Numbered from the stretch's first letter, positions 31,479 to 43,201 are shown. The stretch is 64,000 nt of DNA from Deinandra increscens subsp. villosa (GCA_039602395.1 JBCNJP010000010.1:33133828-33197827); one strand, 5' to 3'. Notes: generated by a model not told the origin, from the letters alone. Program-made: numbers and translations.

Positions 31479-33413
31479 TTAGTTAGCCATTGGTACCCAG
31501 GCCATTGTTTTTCTGGGTACACCTGAGGAGTCAATAAAGGATACTTCTTGTAAGAACACCCCCTTTGAGAAATCAGGAAGTTGTGATGGAGCTGCCTTGA
31601 TTTTTGGTTTCCAAGTTCCAGGTGATTTAACATTTGTTTTAGTCACCTTTGGAGTTGTGACCTTAGGTATTTCAACCTTCTTCGTTTTAGATTCACTTTT
31701 CAAAACAATTTTTGTTTTTAGTACCTTTTGAGTTGTGACTTTAGGTATTTCAACCTTCTGCATTTTAGAATCATTTTTGAAAATAGTTTTAGTTACCTTG
31801 GGAGGGGTAACCTTGGGTTTTTCAGACTTTGTTTGTTTTGAAAATGGTTTCTTCACCTGTTTTTGGAAATTTTGGTAACTTGGAAAGCTGTTGTTTTGAT
31901 TTAAAGATTTTCTTTCAGCTTTGGCAGCACCCCAATGTTGATCAGAGGGTTTAACCTTAGGAGCAACAGTCTTCATTGCCTTAGGTTTTTCCACCTTCAT
32001 AGGCTTAGACTTTACAGACTCCTGAGATGAAACCCTTTGACTTTTTGGAAAATAGGGTTCATAGGGGCGATAAAGACAGTTCCTAGCAATATGACCAGCA
32101 ATGCCACAATTAAAGCAAGTCTGCTTCTTTAGATAGAAGTCAGTCGTGTACCCATTTGTCTTTGGTGGCTTATATGGAGCTGGTTTGCCTTGTGTCTGCT
32201 TCTTTGCCTTATCTGCAGCTCCATATTTGACTTTCTGCTGGTTCCTTGAAGCCTGAGTAGAACCTGTCCTCATCGTCTTTGTGCTCTTTGGATTTCCTGA
32301 TGAAGAAGCTCCATTCTTGCAACTGCACTTACAACTGCATGAAGCAACTGAAGAAATGGGAGACACAGCTACTCCCTTGAGTTTTTCATTCTTCACTCCA
32401 GCCGTTGGCTTCATACTCGGATGCTTAATGGTGATCTTTGGCCTCTCAACTTTAGTTTCACTTATCACTCCATCGGTTATTCCCTTGAACTTAGAGGAGA
32501 AGGATGGTAATTCATATCCTACATCTGGTTCTTGGTCAAACATTGATCCAGATGTCATAAAGATCTTCCCCTCAGGCTGTGTCGTCAAGATCACCTTTTC
32601 CCTTTCGACTTTGTCAATTACCTTGAAGTATGGGGTTTCAATTTCAGGGTATGGTTTCAACTCTATCTCAGCCTCATCAGACTTAGAGTTGTGACATCTG
32701 TTATACTCCTGGCACTCAGCATCATCTCTTGATACGTCCTCTATTCTCCCTTCACCATATGTCATGTTTGCCTCGTTGTCTATTTCCTCTTGAGTCAATG
32801 GTGTAGTTCCAACCAAGACACTATCAATAGGAGGAGCAGCTTCTTTATAATCAGACTTGGTTCGTTCAACTTGATCCTCACTAAGAAGTATTCCTATAAT
32901 GTCTCTGGGAACTGGTGGAGGAATGATGCTGTTTGCAGCCAAGGACTTATCAGACTTTTCTGACCCACACCCAGTTTTATCTTTCCCAACTTGACCAGTC
33001 ACAATAGCATGTGACAATTCCTTTCCAGCATCGAGCATTCTTTTGTTTCTTTCCTGATTGCAATCATACTTGACCTGCAGCTCATCAAAATTTTGTTGCA
33101 GTTCAGTTAATTTCTGTGTAAGCTCAGATATCTCAATCCTAGCCCGATCATATAAGATAGTCTTCTCCGTTGCTAGCTTCTGATATTTCTCAATGTCTCG
33201 TTTCTGAGCTTTTACTTTCTCCTCATTCTTTTGCCATCTACCCTTGAATGAACTCCTTTCGCATTTTATCTCAAATAATTCTATCTGATAATTTTTACAA
33301 ATTTGCCTAAGTCCAGGAATTATACGAGCACAAGTAGGATTGGGGCATATCTCAGTATTGTCAACTTCAGCTGCGAAATCATCCTTGTTCTCAACCAAAA
33401 TTATTTTCTTCAA
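31479..33413 (-). CDS. Gag-like protein of non-autonomous retrotransposon (644 aa, intact)
   Basis: Single uninterrupted frame and the only gene of the 5.9-kb element. Residues about 40-130 form a coiled-coil-like region (SELTQKLTELQQNFDELQVK). The middle is acidic and linker-like. CFNCGIAGHIARNC at about residue 431 is a perfect C-x2-C-x4-H-x4-C zinc knuckle for RNA binding, within a basic stretch. The C terminus has Lys/Pro/Val repeats of the form KVEIPKVTTxKVxKT and ends GVPRKTMAWVPMAN, reminiscent of the spacer before protease in copia polyproteins; that kinship is inference. The start is the first ATG after the leader. Likely packages its own RNA while borrowing pol from a related element. 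Confidence 0.85.
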   Translation of the reverse strand: MKKIILVENKDDFAAEVDNTEICPNPTCARIIPGLRQICKNYQIELFEIKCERSSFKGRWQKNEEKVKAQKRDIEKYQKLATEKTILYDRARIEISELTQKLTELQQNFDELQVKYDCNQERNKRMLDAGKELSHAIVTGQVGKDKTGCGSEKSDKSLAANSIIPPPVPRDIIGILLSEDQVERTKSDYKEAAPPIDSVLVGTTPLTQEEIDNEANMTYGEGRIEDVSRDDAECQEYNRCHNSKSDEAEIELKPYPEIETPYFKVIDKVEREKVILTTQPEGKIFMTSGSMFDQEPDVGYELPSFSSKFKGITDGVISETKVERPKITIKHPSMKPTAGVKNEKLKGVAVSPISSVASCSCKCSCKNGASSSGNPKSTKTMRTGSTQASRNQQKVKYGAADKAKKQTQGKPAPYKPPKTNGYTTDFYLKKQTCFNCGIAGHIARNCLYRPYEPYFPKSQRVSSQESVKSKPMKVEKPKAMKTVAPKVKPSDQHWGAAKAERKSLNQNNSFPSYQNFQKQVKKPFSKQTKSEKPKVTPPKVTKTIFKNDSKMQKVEIPKVTTQKVLKTKIVLKSESKTKKVEIPKVTTPKVTKTNVKSPGTWKPKIKAAPSQLPDFSKGVFLQEVSFIDSSGVPRKTMAWVPMAN

Positions 33414-33439
33414 CCACTGAACTCATTTTCTTAATTAGA

Positions 33440-34110
33440 TATGCAGCTTCTGAAAATTTAGAAAAATCGGCAAAAACGGCAAAATCGGCAAAAGTACTAT
33501 TCAATGAATAGTGTCAAAAACTTAAAACACGAAAACGGAGGCCTTCGGAGTGGAATTTGGGGGTCCAAACGAGCTCCCCTGGACGTTAGTCGGGGGTAAT
33601 TCTGGGGCTCGGTGTCACGAACGTCGTGTTCAAATTTGAACTTCTAACTCCAAACGAGTCAAAAGTTACGTCCGTTTCCGTGAAAGTGTGAAAAAATGAC
33701 TTTTTGCCGCAAACCCTGTTTCCGATCGTAAACCCTGTTTCCGATCGTAAACCCTGTTTCCGATCGTAAACCCTGTTTCCGATTTTAAATCCGTTTCCGA
33801 TCGTAAACACCTGATTACGATAAAGACACACAGCGAGTCGTAAACTTCCGATCGTAAATGTTGATTCCGATTGAGACAAATCGTAAACACCGATTCCGAT
33901 CCAAAAAGTCGTAAACTCGATTACGATGCAGATCTTCAAGTACAAGCGATCGTAAACTCACGAAAAACCCAGAAACCAATCATAAACGACGAAGAACAGC
34001 AGCAGCATAATCGTAAACAGCAAACACAGCTTCAAAACCTTCAAAACACGAACCTTTTCCAGAAAATGCTTGAATCCAATATCTTGAGAACCTCGAAACA
34101 CACGTTTCTT
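33440..34110 (-). other. Leader of gag-only element with GATCGTAAA repeats
   Basis: Non-coding leader between primer site and gag. It contains four tandem 19-bp units CCGATCGTAAACCCTGTTT at about 33713-33790 and further GATCGTAAA or AATCGTAAAC copies through 34020. The same core occurs once in each LTR. Confidence 0.8.
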
Positions 34111-34123
34111 GGCTCTGATACCA
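34111..34123 (-). promoter_or_regulatory. Primer-binding site for initiator tRNA-Met
   Basis: TGGTATCAGAGCC on the element strand, two bases from the 5' LTR end; the standard plant tRNA-iMet complement. Confidence 0.93.
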
Positions 34124-34125
34124 AT

Positions 34126-34526
34126 TGTAGGTCTGGATAAAACAACTAATCACGATATTCTATCAATCACGAGTGCGGAATCCAAGTGATTGATTGATTC
34201 CAGATAAGAAAGTAGAAGAAAGAGATTTGATTAGATGATGAACAACAAAGATCAAATCTTCAATGATGAACAAACTACTTTGATTGATGATTCCGATCGT
34301 AAATAACAAGAGAGGAGCACAAATCGTAATCAAGCAACCCCTCCAATGGAGAACCACATGGGGTTTATATAGGATCCCTAATGGACCTTAAACCCTAATA
34401 GTAAACCCAATGGTAAACCCCAAGCCCAATAGTAAACCCAACCAAACTAGTCTACTAATCTAAATAAACCCTCTAAGCCCAGCCCAACTAATTTAATATT
34501 ACAAGCCTCATAATCTAGCCTCAACA
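34126..34526 (-). repeat. 5' LTR of gag-only element
   Basis: 401 bp, TGTTGAGG...GACCTACA on the element strand. A TATA-like TATATAAACC lies near 34360-34372 (plus-strand GGTTTATATA). Confidence 0.95.
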
Positions 34527-35096
34527 AACCCGGCCTGACAAAACTCAAAAACCAAGACCGAAATTTATGACTAAGGCGGGCTTCGGGCCCTGTTTTTCAA
34601 GGTATTCGGGTTCGGGATCGGGCCCGGGTTTTACCCGAAACAGACCATAAAAGCCTAGGCCCGATTTGACCATCCAAATCAACGTATGAGTTAATGAGGT
34701 AATATCATCATGATCTATTCAAAATAAATAGGTTATAGTATAATAAAATATCACAAATATAATGCAATACAAATCCATTCCTAATTCGAAGACCAATAAC
34801 TATAACTTATTTATATCACATGGATAGTTTGAAGATTAAAATGATTTTACCTCATGGATAATTTAAATTTCGAACCAGTGAAGATTCTGGTTTTCCTCAT
34901 GGACTTTTTGGGAATGCTTATTTTCACTCTTGTTTTATAAACAATTGACTTTTACACATAATGATCCTAAAACACTGTGTCATTTTTAACACATAATGCC
35001 CCTTTTTGGAAGATGCACTTTGAGTTTTCACATAATAATCCTAAAGGATTGTGAACACCGTGTCATTTTTAACACATAATGATCCTAAAACATCTG

Positions 35097-35637
35097 TGTA
35101 AGGGAATAATTTGTGGCTTGTGTATTAAATCATCACTTGGCGGACTATTTTGAAGGCCTATGCATAAGAATAGGTGAAAAATAGTTGGGTTTTCATTGTA
35201 TTGGGTCATTAGGTCATTTTAGACATGTTTGGGCTCAATTAGAAAATGTTTAGAGCGATTTTTGTGGGCTTAGAAAGTCAAAACCGGGAATTAGGAGGTA
35301 GTTAGGGGTTTTAGTTACCGAAAATAGGCTAGCTTGTTTTCCAAGCTAGAGTCCTCCTATAAATAGGTCCCTTATTCATTGTTTTAGGGGTTGGTTGATT
35401 TGGTAGAGGCAAGAACCGTAACCTAGAGGGTTTACAGATTCTTTGTGGTATTTTGCAACTGGTTCAATAGAAAAGTGATATTCTTCTTCCAATCGGTTTG
35501 TGATTGATTGTGTTATTTACTTTTCTAATCATTATTTTTGTTCTATTGCATATTTTTCTTGAATCACTAGTAATACCGGATTCCGCACGGTATTATTAGG
35601 TCTTGATATCGCGTGTGGGGTTGATTCGATCCTTACA
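35097..35637 (+). mobile_element. Solo LTR, 541 bp, perfect 5-bp duplication, inside hAT
   Basis: Starts TGTAAGGGAATAATTTG and ends GATTCGATCCTTACA. ATCTG flanks both sides (35092-35096 and 35638-35642). Contains CCTATAAATAGG promoter-like sequence near 35355 and GATTCCGCACGGTATTATTA, a block shared in related form with the LTR at 22443-22914. No internal region, so a recombination product. Confidence 0.92.
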
Positions 35638-36111
35638 ATCTGTAGTTTCCACATAATGATTTGTATAAAGTTATGCATAAATTTAGAAAACATTTGAAAG
35701 TTGGTTACCGGAAATAGATTGAGAACACTCTCAGTTTGTTGATTTGCCATTATTAACATGAATCTAATGATTATACTTTTCGGGCTCGGGCTTTATCTAA
35801 GACCGATTGGACCCGATCGACGAAAAGACCGAAAACAAATTTGTTTTATTCGGTCCGGGCTACGGGCTTTACATTTTTCGTGTATTTCGGGTTTCGGGTT
35901 GGGCCGGGTTTTGGATTTTGATCACCCCTATGTATTATCATGCTATATTGTTTGGTTGTGTTATATATTGTGGTTGTGATGTTGCGTTACATGTTGTGGT
36001 ATTATTGAGATATATGCCATGGCTGTTATTCTCGTGTGTGTCATAAAGCCATTTTCATATCATCTAAATTTATTTTTCTTTATGTTTTCATTTGAAACTT
36101 AAAGAGAAAAC

Positions 36112-37419
36112 ATGCCGCCTAGGCGCCAAGCCACCCGAAACACCCCACCCCCGCCTCTGATGTGTGCCGCTGAAATCGAGGAGATGATCGCGTAACGTGT
36201 TGCTGAAACTATAGCTGCTGCTGAAGCCCAACGTTCCAATGATGCTCCACGTGGTAAGACTAAATACCCCAATGTTAGAAAACACTAGACACAACTCCGT
36301 CAAATTGTACTCAATGTTTTAGACTAACATTGCAGGCCCGTGTGACTGTTCATACAAGGACTTTATGAACTGCAAACCCACTAACTTTAAAGGCACGAAA
36401 GGTTCCATGGGTTTGATCTGTTGGTTTGAAAAGGCGGATTCCGTATTCGGTATAAGCAATTGTCCCGAGGGATACATGGTCAAGTATGCTACATACACGT
36501 TCACTGATGGTGCACTAACATGGTTGAACTCACACGCTGATGCCATGGGAACAAACTTGGCCTATGGAATGACATGGGACGAACTCAAGCAACTGTTGTG
36601 AGATGAGTACTGCCCGAGAGAGGAATTGCAGAGGCTGGTAGCTGAATTGTGGGGATTGACCATGAACGATTCTGATGTCACTGGCTACACAAAGCGATTT
36701 TGTGAACTCGCCCACCTTTGTTCAACCATGGTCACTCCGCCATACAAGAAGATTGAGAGATACATCTGTTGTCTTGCACCACACATCCAAGGGAATGTTA
36801 TTTCATCCAAATCAGTTAACTTCCGAGAGGCAGTGCGTTTGGCACATAGCCTAGTCTATCAAGCCACCTGTCAAGGTGTGACCTTTGCAAAGAAGAATCC
36901 CAAAGCTAAGACTGCTGACGTCGGTGCAACTACCTCATTAGGAAAGAAGCCGGATAATAAGAGGAAGCGTAGCTTCTAGAAGAACATGAATGATAAGAAC
37001 TCTAAGAAGGCTTCTGTGAAGGAACCAGAACCGGTGAAAGTATATGCTGCTACTGCCCCTGTTCAAGCACCAATAAAGTCAGGATACACCGGTAACGCAC
37101 CTTTGTGCAACAAGTGAAACCTCCACCACACACTTGATTGTAGTAATATCTATTGTGGCCACTACAAGGGCAAGGGACACATCACACGCGATTGCCCAAA
37201 TCGCACATGCTTTGGTTGCGGTACTACCGGCCATTTGAAGAAGGATTGCCCGAAATTAAAGAATCAGAATCCCAATCAAGCCAGAGGCAGAGCTTTTTTG
37301 ATTAACGATTGAGAAGCGCGCCGTGACCCCAACACTGTGATGGGTACGTTCCTACTTAATAACCATTATGCTTCTGTTTTATTCGATACTGATGTCGATA
37401 GAAGTTTCGTGTATACAAA
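36112..37419 (+). pseudogene. Ty3/gypsy gag and start of protease, broken
   Basis: Plus-strand gag: N-terminal MPPRRQATRNT near 36112, then the retrotransposon gag core (FKGTKGSMGLICWFEKADSV, then YTFTDGALTWLN, DELKQLL, stop at 36600, DEYCPREELQ, FCELAHLC). Next come two zinc knuckles, the second clear as CFGCGTTGHLKKDC near 37210-37250, and then LFDTDVDRSFV, the protease active site with the usual D-T-G changed to D-T-D. It is cut at 37419 by the next element. Several stops (36195, 36600, 36978, 37116, 37310) mark it as dead. Confidence 0.88.
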
Positions 37420-37787
37420 TGTAACGCCCGAACCGTTAAAAGACTTATTTTAACGTGTGTAAATACGTCCTAGAAAATTTCATTAATTAAACGTGCTTAT
37501 CATTCAAAAGGCTACCCGTTTAACCACTCGATACGTTCATATTCATACACATCATTCTTGTAAATCAGAGTACACAGTTAAATATTCGTAGAAGACATAA
37601 TTAAACAAGTTACGCCTCCCAAAATAGATGAGATGTTCGGTTCATTGTGCTCGAGCTCCGCCATGACCCGTCCTCTTTCCTACTTGTTTCTTGTCACCAA
37701 TACTAGTAACGTATTAGTATTAGTGGCATTATAGTAACCAATCAGCACAAAACAAACTTTTTTTTAAAAATTTGGACAGATTGCAAA

Positions 37788-37883
37788 ATTCGTAGTCTAC
37801 CCTGATTTCGTAGCCTACGAATCACCAGCTCTGATGGACAGATTACAAAATTTGTAGGCTACCCTGATTCCGTAGCCCACGAA
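37788..37883. repeat. Tandem hairpin pair, left LTR
   Basis: Two copies of ATTCGTAGGCTAC - 9 nt - GTAGCCTACGAAT (37788-37822 and 37849-37883), each with one or more stem mismatches in this LTR. Confidence 0.85.
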
Positions 37884-38639
37884 TCACAGATTCTGCCCTC
37901 TTCACCCAAACTCCCATAAATCTCAACCTCTACCACTTCTATAAATGTCATACAGCATGAAATCATTCTATAAGATGGACTTTAATTTCCATTTGCACTA
38001 AAGTGTCAAATAACAAGTTGGAAAGTGTTAGTGAACCCATTCCAACCCGTTTGACCCATTACCCCCACTAGTAACAAGGAGATTATCAATTCCTCCACCC
38101 ACCTTGTTTCCTACCTATTACCCATTGCAATGTACAATAATTGCAATCTATTAACTTACCTACACCCCAAGGGGTTTATACTTGGAATCGTAGTCAATAC
38201 GATTCCCGTCTTACCCAAAGGTCATACTTATTGGATCTTAAATCCGTTTTTTTCTTACCCAACCGGGTTAGAAATCTCCACTTCCCCAAGCGGGTCATAA
38301 AACCTACTTTACATAAACATTCATCGGTCTACCCATCTTACCCAAACGGGTTTTATTATACACTTTGTATAACACACATTGGTTCTATTCCATCTTACCC
38401 AAACGGGTCATAATACACACTTTGTATAACACACATTGGTGTTATTCCATCTTCACCCAAACGGGTCACCTTACACAACTTACGTGATCATACTATAATT
38501 TATCCATTTTTACTCAATGGTCAAATTACACACTTAACTAAACACACCTTAATCTATCATCTTAACCCAAACAATTTCATTCAACATACACTATATTAGC
38601 GTACTTTGGCTCATACATCCTACCCAACCGGGTCATTTC

Positions 38640-39080
38640 AACCATCTTTACTCAAACAAGTCAATATCTACATCTTACCCTAACGGGTCAATATCCACAT
38701 CTTACCCAAACGGGTCAATATCTACATCTTACCCAAACGGGTCAATATGTACATCTTACCCAAACGGGTAAATATCCACATCTTACCCAAACGGGTTAAT
38801 ATCTACATCTTACCCAAACGAGTCAATATCTACATCTTACCCAAACGGGTCAATATCCACATCTTACCCAAACGGATCAATATCTACATCTTACTCAAAC
38901 GAGTCAATATCTACGTCTTACCCCAAATGGGTCAATATCGACATCTTACCGAAACGGGTCAATATCTACATCTTACCCAAACGGGTCAATATCTACATCT
39001 TACCCAAACGGGTCAATATCGACATCTTACCCAAACGGGTTAATATCTACATCTTATCCACACGAGTCAATATCTAAATC
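38640..39080. repeat. 27-bp minisatellite, about 16 units, left LTR
   Basis: Unit core CTTACCCAAACGGGTCAATA followed by TCTACAT. Units differ by single bases. Looser relatives (CTTACCCAAACGGGT) extend leftward to 38210. Confidence 0.92.
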
Positions 39081-40432
39081 TTTTTATAACCACACTAAAT
39101 CCTCGGGAGTTCATCCCGACCCACCTTCTTTATCTAACATTATATATGGTTTATAGATAACAAGAACCATACTTGCTAATTAGGATAAGATTACTCACAT
39201 TTTATCATGAATAATCAAAACACATCTTACGTTACCTCAAAGGTTTAAGCTTTAGTCTTTTCTTCCCGTTGGTGACTCGAGCTTCCATTTGCTTCACCTA
39301 TATTTCCATGGTTGTTAGAGTAACCATCTAAGTTTACATACTTCACAATTATGATCATTCATGACACTAGGAAATACATCATGCATCACTTTAATCTTAA
39401 CCACAAACTTTCAAGCTTCATATTCCTCTTAAGCATTTTCACAAACACATGGCGTGTGTAAAACACATAATACTTTGTATACATAATTAGCAATTTAGCA
39501 TACCAATTTACCCATCCTTTATATACATACTTGCATCCCACGTAATATTTTACACCCATTGAGCATCATAATATACATGACGATTCACTAATCTTCACTT
39601 AGGCATTTTATCAAACACTTAGAGTGCATACCTAAAATCAACTCATAAATCATCATATTTGTTCATTAGGTTAATCCAACCTAAGTTCATGACATCCACA
39701 TACTCTAGGTTAACATCAAATATCATCTTGATTCAAGTCATCAATTCATTTAACGATTTGAAACTACAAAAACACATGCATACATACCAATTTTCGAAAT
39801 CCCATTCACATGGATTTAAACCTCCATCTACAACTCAACACATACAAGAAAATCATGTATAATCAAGCATGCAACAAAGTCTTATTGAATAGTTAGGCTA
39901 CTACATCCATACACAACCAATTTCCCCCAACAATTTGATCTCTAGATGAAGTTCATAAAATCACCCAACTAAACTATTTACTTACTTGATGGAGAGATCA
40001 TGAATTGATGATAATTTCGTGACCTATACACTTCCTTTAACTCAAATTCCAGCCCTCCTCCTTCGAATTTCACTCTAGCACCTTCCATTTGAAGTCAAGA
40101 TCACATGAGTCATGGCTCTCTCCTTCTCCTCTTCCTGGTTTGCGTAACATAGATCTGGGGAAAACCCAAATCTTTGTCTTAATCCTCATTTTACTCTTCT
40201 AGTCCTTCCTCTATTTCCATTTTCATAAAACCTACCAACTAACTTGCTTTTACACTAAGGCCCTCTAACTTTCTTATTTGACAAAAACTTCAACATAAAT
40301 ATGACAACTAACCATCTTACTATTTATTTCGGGTCATATTTCGCAAAGAAAAATAACACTTACCCGACACGCCAACATTTCATAACATTATAATAATCAC
40401 TTAATATAATAAATCGGATTTGGGTCGTTACA

Positions 40433-43188
40433 ACTCCACCCCCCTTAAAGGGAGTTTCGTCCCCGAAACTATTCATACTATTATCCCTTGTGAGGATACT
40501 TCCATCCACCATTAACCCACAATATGCTTACGTAAGTACTCTGATCATCCACTACACCCATATTACTATTCAACCTTGCGTGAAGCTTCCTCCTTGCACA
40601 TGTCATACCTATCCCCCCTTGAGTTTAAAATTTACACGCACATCCAATAACTTATACGTGTCACCCATAATTCACCACATTTCAATGCAACTAATAGATT
40701 ATACGGATTTAAGATCCCATAAATCACTCATTGACCTTCTTACAACTTTCTCCATTCTTGACCGTCTATGGTTCATTCACCACAGCGGGTCTAATCGTCA
40801 TCTTTATTTTGGTGTCTAAATACCCTTTAACCAGTTACTTTGCTCCAACTAGCCACGAGTGTGACTGTCATGATACCAGTCAACTCGTAAGTTTCATTCA
40901 ACTTCCTACTTTAATACATGCTTAACAACCTGACATGATTTGTCTATCATGTCGTTATCACCTACTAACACTCATGCCTTCCTCCACTTAAGAGCACACA
41001 TATACCCTTGCTCCACTTTGTTTATTTAGAATTTAGACTTTTCACCACGAATTTACAACATTTACTTTTCTACTTATATACACAAAGTAGAATTCTCTAC
41101 TTACTACGTATAGCTTGATCCCTACTTGTTATCACCAAATAGGTTTTCCTTCCACATAGTCTATCCGTTTATATGATTCCATTTTTTTAATCATCAAACG
41201 GAATTTCTCCACCATTATTTCCTCATCCCTGCAACCGGGATCAATTATAATTGATGATCATTTATGCTTTTAACAATCTTTTTGTATGCTACTCTACTCA
41301 ATTAACACAAGATAGAGGTCACGCACTAGAATCATATGCGTGCTTAATTCTACATCGTTAACTCGAGTAGAATCTCACCACTTGGTTCTTACATCGCACT
41401 TTATTCTACATGTTAATACATGTATAACCCTACAACCTTTTTAACTCACTTCGGCTTTGTTTAATGAGTTGCTATTCCAATTCGGAATTACGTTTCATCC
41501 ACTTGACACCATGTGCCGTTTATCAACCTTGTGCCATCTTAATTAGCTGAAATCACAATTTCTCACCTCGACACATCATGCCACTTCACAGTTCAATAGC
41601 TTTTTTTCTTTTTCTTTCTAGGACTTACATTTCCTCCACTCGGCACTTCGTGCCATCTAAGAATCTAGTGATTTCTTATTTAACCAGAAAATCACATTTC
41701 TTCAACTTGAATCATGCAACTTATATTTTCTCTGTTTGTTAACGCCAAATAGGATTTTTCCCACTTATATTACTCCACTTAGTTAATGCAAAGTAGAGGT
41801 TCACCACTTCTAGTATAGTCATGCTTGGTTCTACTAAGTTATACCAGTAGAATTTTCTCCACGTTTATCATTCACACACTTATTTCTACATAAGTAGAAT
41901 TTCACAACCTCTTAATATTTCCCCCTTTTCTCCACGTTGTTATTACAAGTAGAGCCTCAACAGTCCCCACTTTACTCTAGTTGTTACAACTAGAGTATTA
42001 ACATGTTGTCATACTTTATTACATTAAATCATGTAACACACCGGAAATCTATATTGCCAACATAAATAGAATTTATCCACTTTAAATCATAACACACTTC
42101 TATTCTATATTGTTAACACAAAAAGAATTTAGCCACTTAACCACATAACATTCTTTATCTTACACATTTCATGTATGTAAGACTTCACCATGCCTAACCG
42201 CATACCATACTTTTATTCTATGTTGTTAATCATCAAGTAGAATTGCACCACTTAACCACATCACATTCAATATTTTACATTATTCGTACATGTAAAATTT
42301 CACCACACCATCCACATAATACTTTTATTCTACAGTGTAAAACACAAGTAAAATCACATTACTTAACCACATAACACACTCTTTATCTTACACATTATTC
42401 ACGCCGTAATATCATAAGTAAAGTTCACGTTTATCATTAATATTATAAGTAAAGTTCACCCCTTTCTTTGTCTACCAACGCGGGTATGGTGTCTCAAACA
42501 CCAACCTTCGTGTGGATTTCTCCACCTTTTTTAAACAATCTTATTCGGGTTGTACGTATCATGTACACTCTACAGTAGATTAGTTCAACCACAACCATTT
42601 GTATATCTTTATGTTAAAATAATCTAACATAACTACCCTATTTGTTATCTCAAATAGGTTACTTCCACCATAATTATTTAATTCATGATTATCCTTCATT
42701 GTTTAAACAATGTAGGATTTCCTACACTTTCACATATTGCTTGTTCCCCTTAAAGCCCATCCGACCCATTCTTTGTCTAGACACGAGGGTATAGTATCAT
42801 AAACACTCACCTTTATGCTTGACCTTCCCTCTTATTAAACATTCTTACTCGATTCATACGTATAAAGTATGCTCAAGTCTACTCCCTTAGACCCATCCGA
42901 CCCCTTTTCTTTGTCTACGCACTCAGGCATCGTGTCGTTAACACCAACCCTTGTGCTTGACTTCTCCCCTTATTAAACATTCTTACTCGAGTCATACGTA
43001 TAATGTACGCTCAAGTTCACTGCCCTTTTGGTTATTAGGATAAAAATGAAAACAACCAAAACATCTAAATCACTTACCGGGTCATGCGATTGAGCCTCGA
43101 ACCGAACATCTCTTCACCCCCTTTCACTAACCAAGAGCTTTCGGTTTGAGTTCAAGTGTCCCCTCAACACTTGAATCTCTCAAACCTC
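40433..43188 (-). other. Non-coding interior of LARD-like element
   Basis: No credible coding on either strand. Many short inverted motifs around TTCTAC/GTAGAATTT and CCAC spaced 50-150 bp (41020-42440), and a loose direct repeat around CATCCGACCC / TTTGTCTA at 42460, 42765 and 42896. The left end is a polypurine tract. Confidence 0.7.
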
Positions 43189-43201
43189 GGCTCTGATACC
43201 A
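43189..43201 (-). promoter_or_regulatory. Primer-binding site for initiator tRNA-Met
   Basis: TGGTATCAGAGCC on the element strand, three bases from the 5' LTR. Confidence 0.92.

Larger units (their letters stand above)
28600..34526 (-). mobile_element. Complete gag-only LTR retrotransposon, 5.9 kb, minus strand
   Basis: Two 401-bp LTRs (28600-29000 and 34126-34526) differ at three positions. In element orientation: 5' LTR 34526-34126, tRNA-iMet primer site TGGTATCAGAGCC (34123-34111), leader, one 644-codon Gag (33413-31479), about 2.5 kb of non-coding DNA, polypurine tract AGGGGAAGAT (29010-29001), 3' LTR. The flanks are AACCT (28595-28599) and AACCC (34527-34531), a 5-bp duplication with one mismatch. 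No protease, integrase or RT, so it is non-autonomous but looks recent. Confidence 0.93.
28555..35930. mobile_element. Non-autonomous hAT transposon, host of two nested insertions
   Basis: Left end TAGGGGTGAGCAAA; right end in reverse TAGGGGTGATCAAA (13 of 14 match). TGTATTAT flanks both ends (28547-28554 and 35931-35938), a perfect 8-bp target duplication. GGGTTCGGG/CCCGAACCC-like motifs crowd both subterminal zones (28571-28599, 34530-34650 and 35780-35920). Without the nested elements it is about 0.9 kb and encodes nothing recognisable, so it needed transposase from elsewhere. Confidence 0.93.
37420..40432 (-). repeat. Left (3') LTR, 3013 bp
   Basis: Carries a tandem duplication of a hairpin unit (37788-37883) and a 27-bp minisatellite (38640-39080). 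Differs from the right LTR by scattered substitutions and about 250 bp of extra minisatellite. Confidence 0.9.

Noticed and set aside
32281..32694. 137-codon plus-strand frame
   Set aside because: Antisense shadow of the intact Gag gene.
38747..39043. 98-codon frame with a nine-residue repeat (YILPKRVNI)
   Set aside because: It is the 27-bp LTR minisatellite read in frame; a unit length divisible by three keeps it open. The other LTR has no matching frame.
38210..39080. CRISPR-like regular repeats
   Set aside because: Units are contiguous without unique spacers and lie inside a plant LTR; this is a minisatellite.
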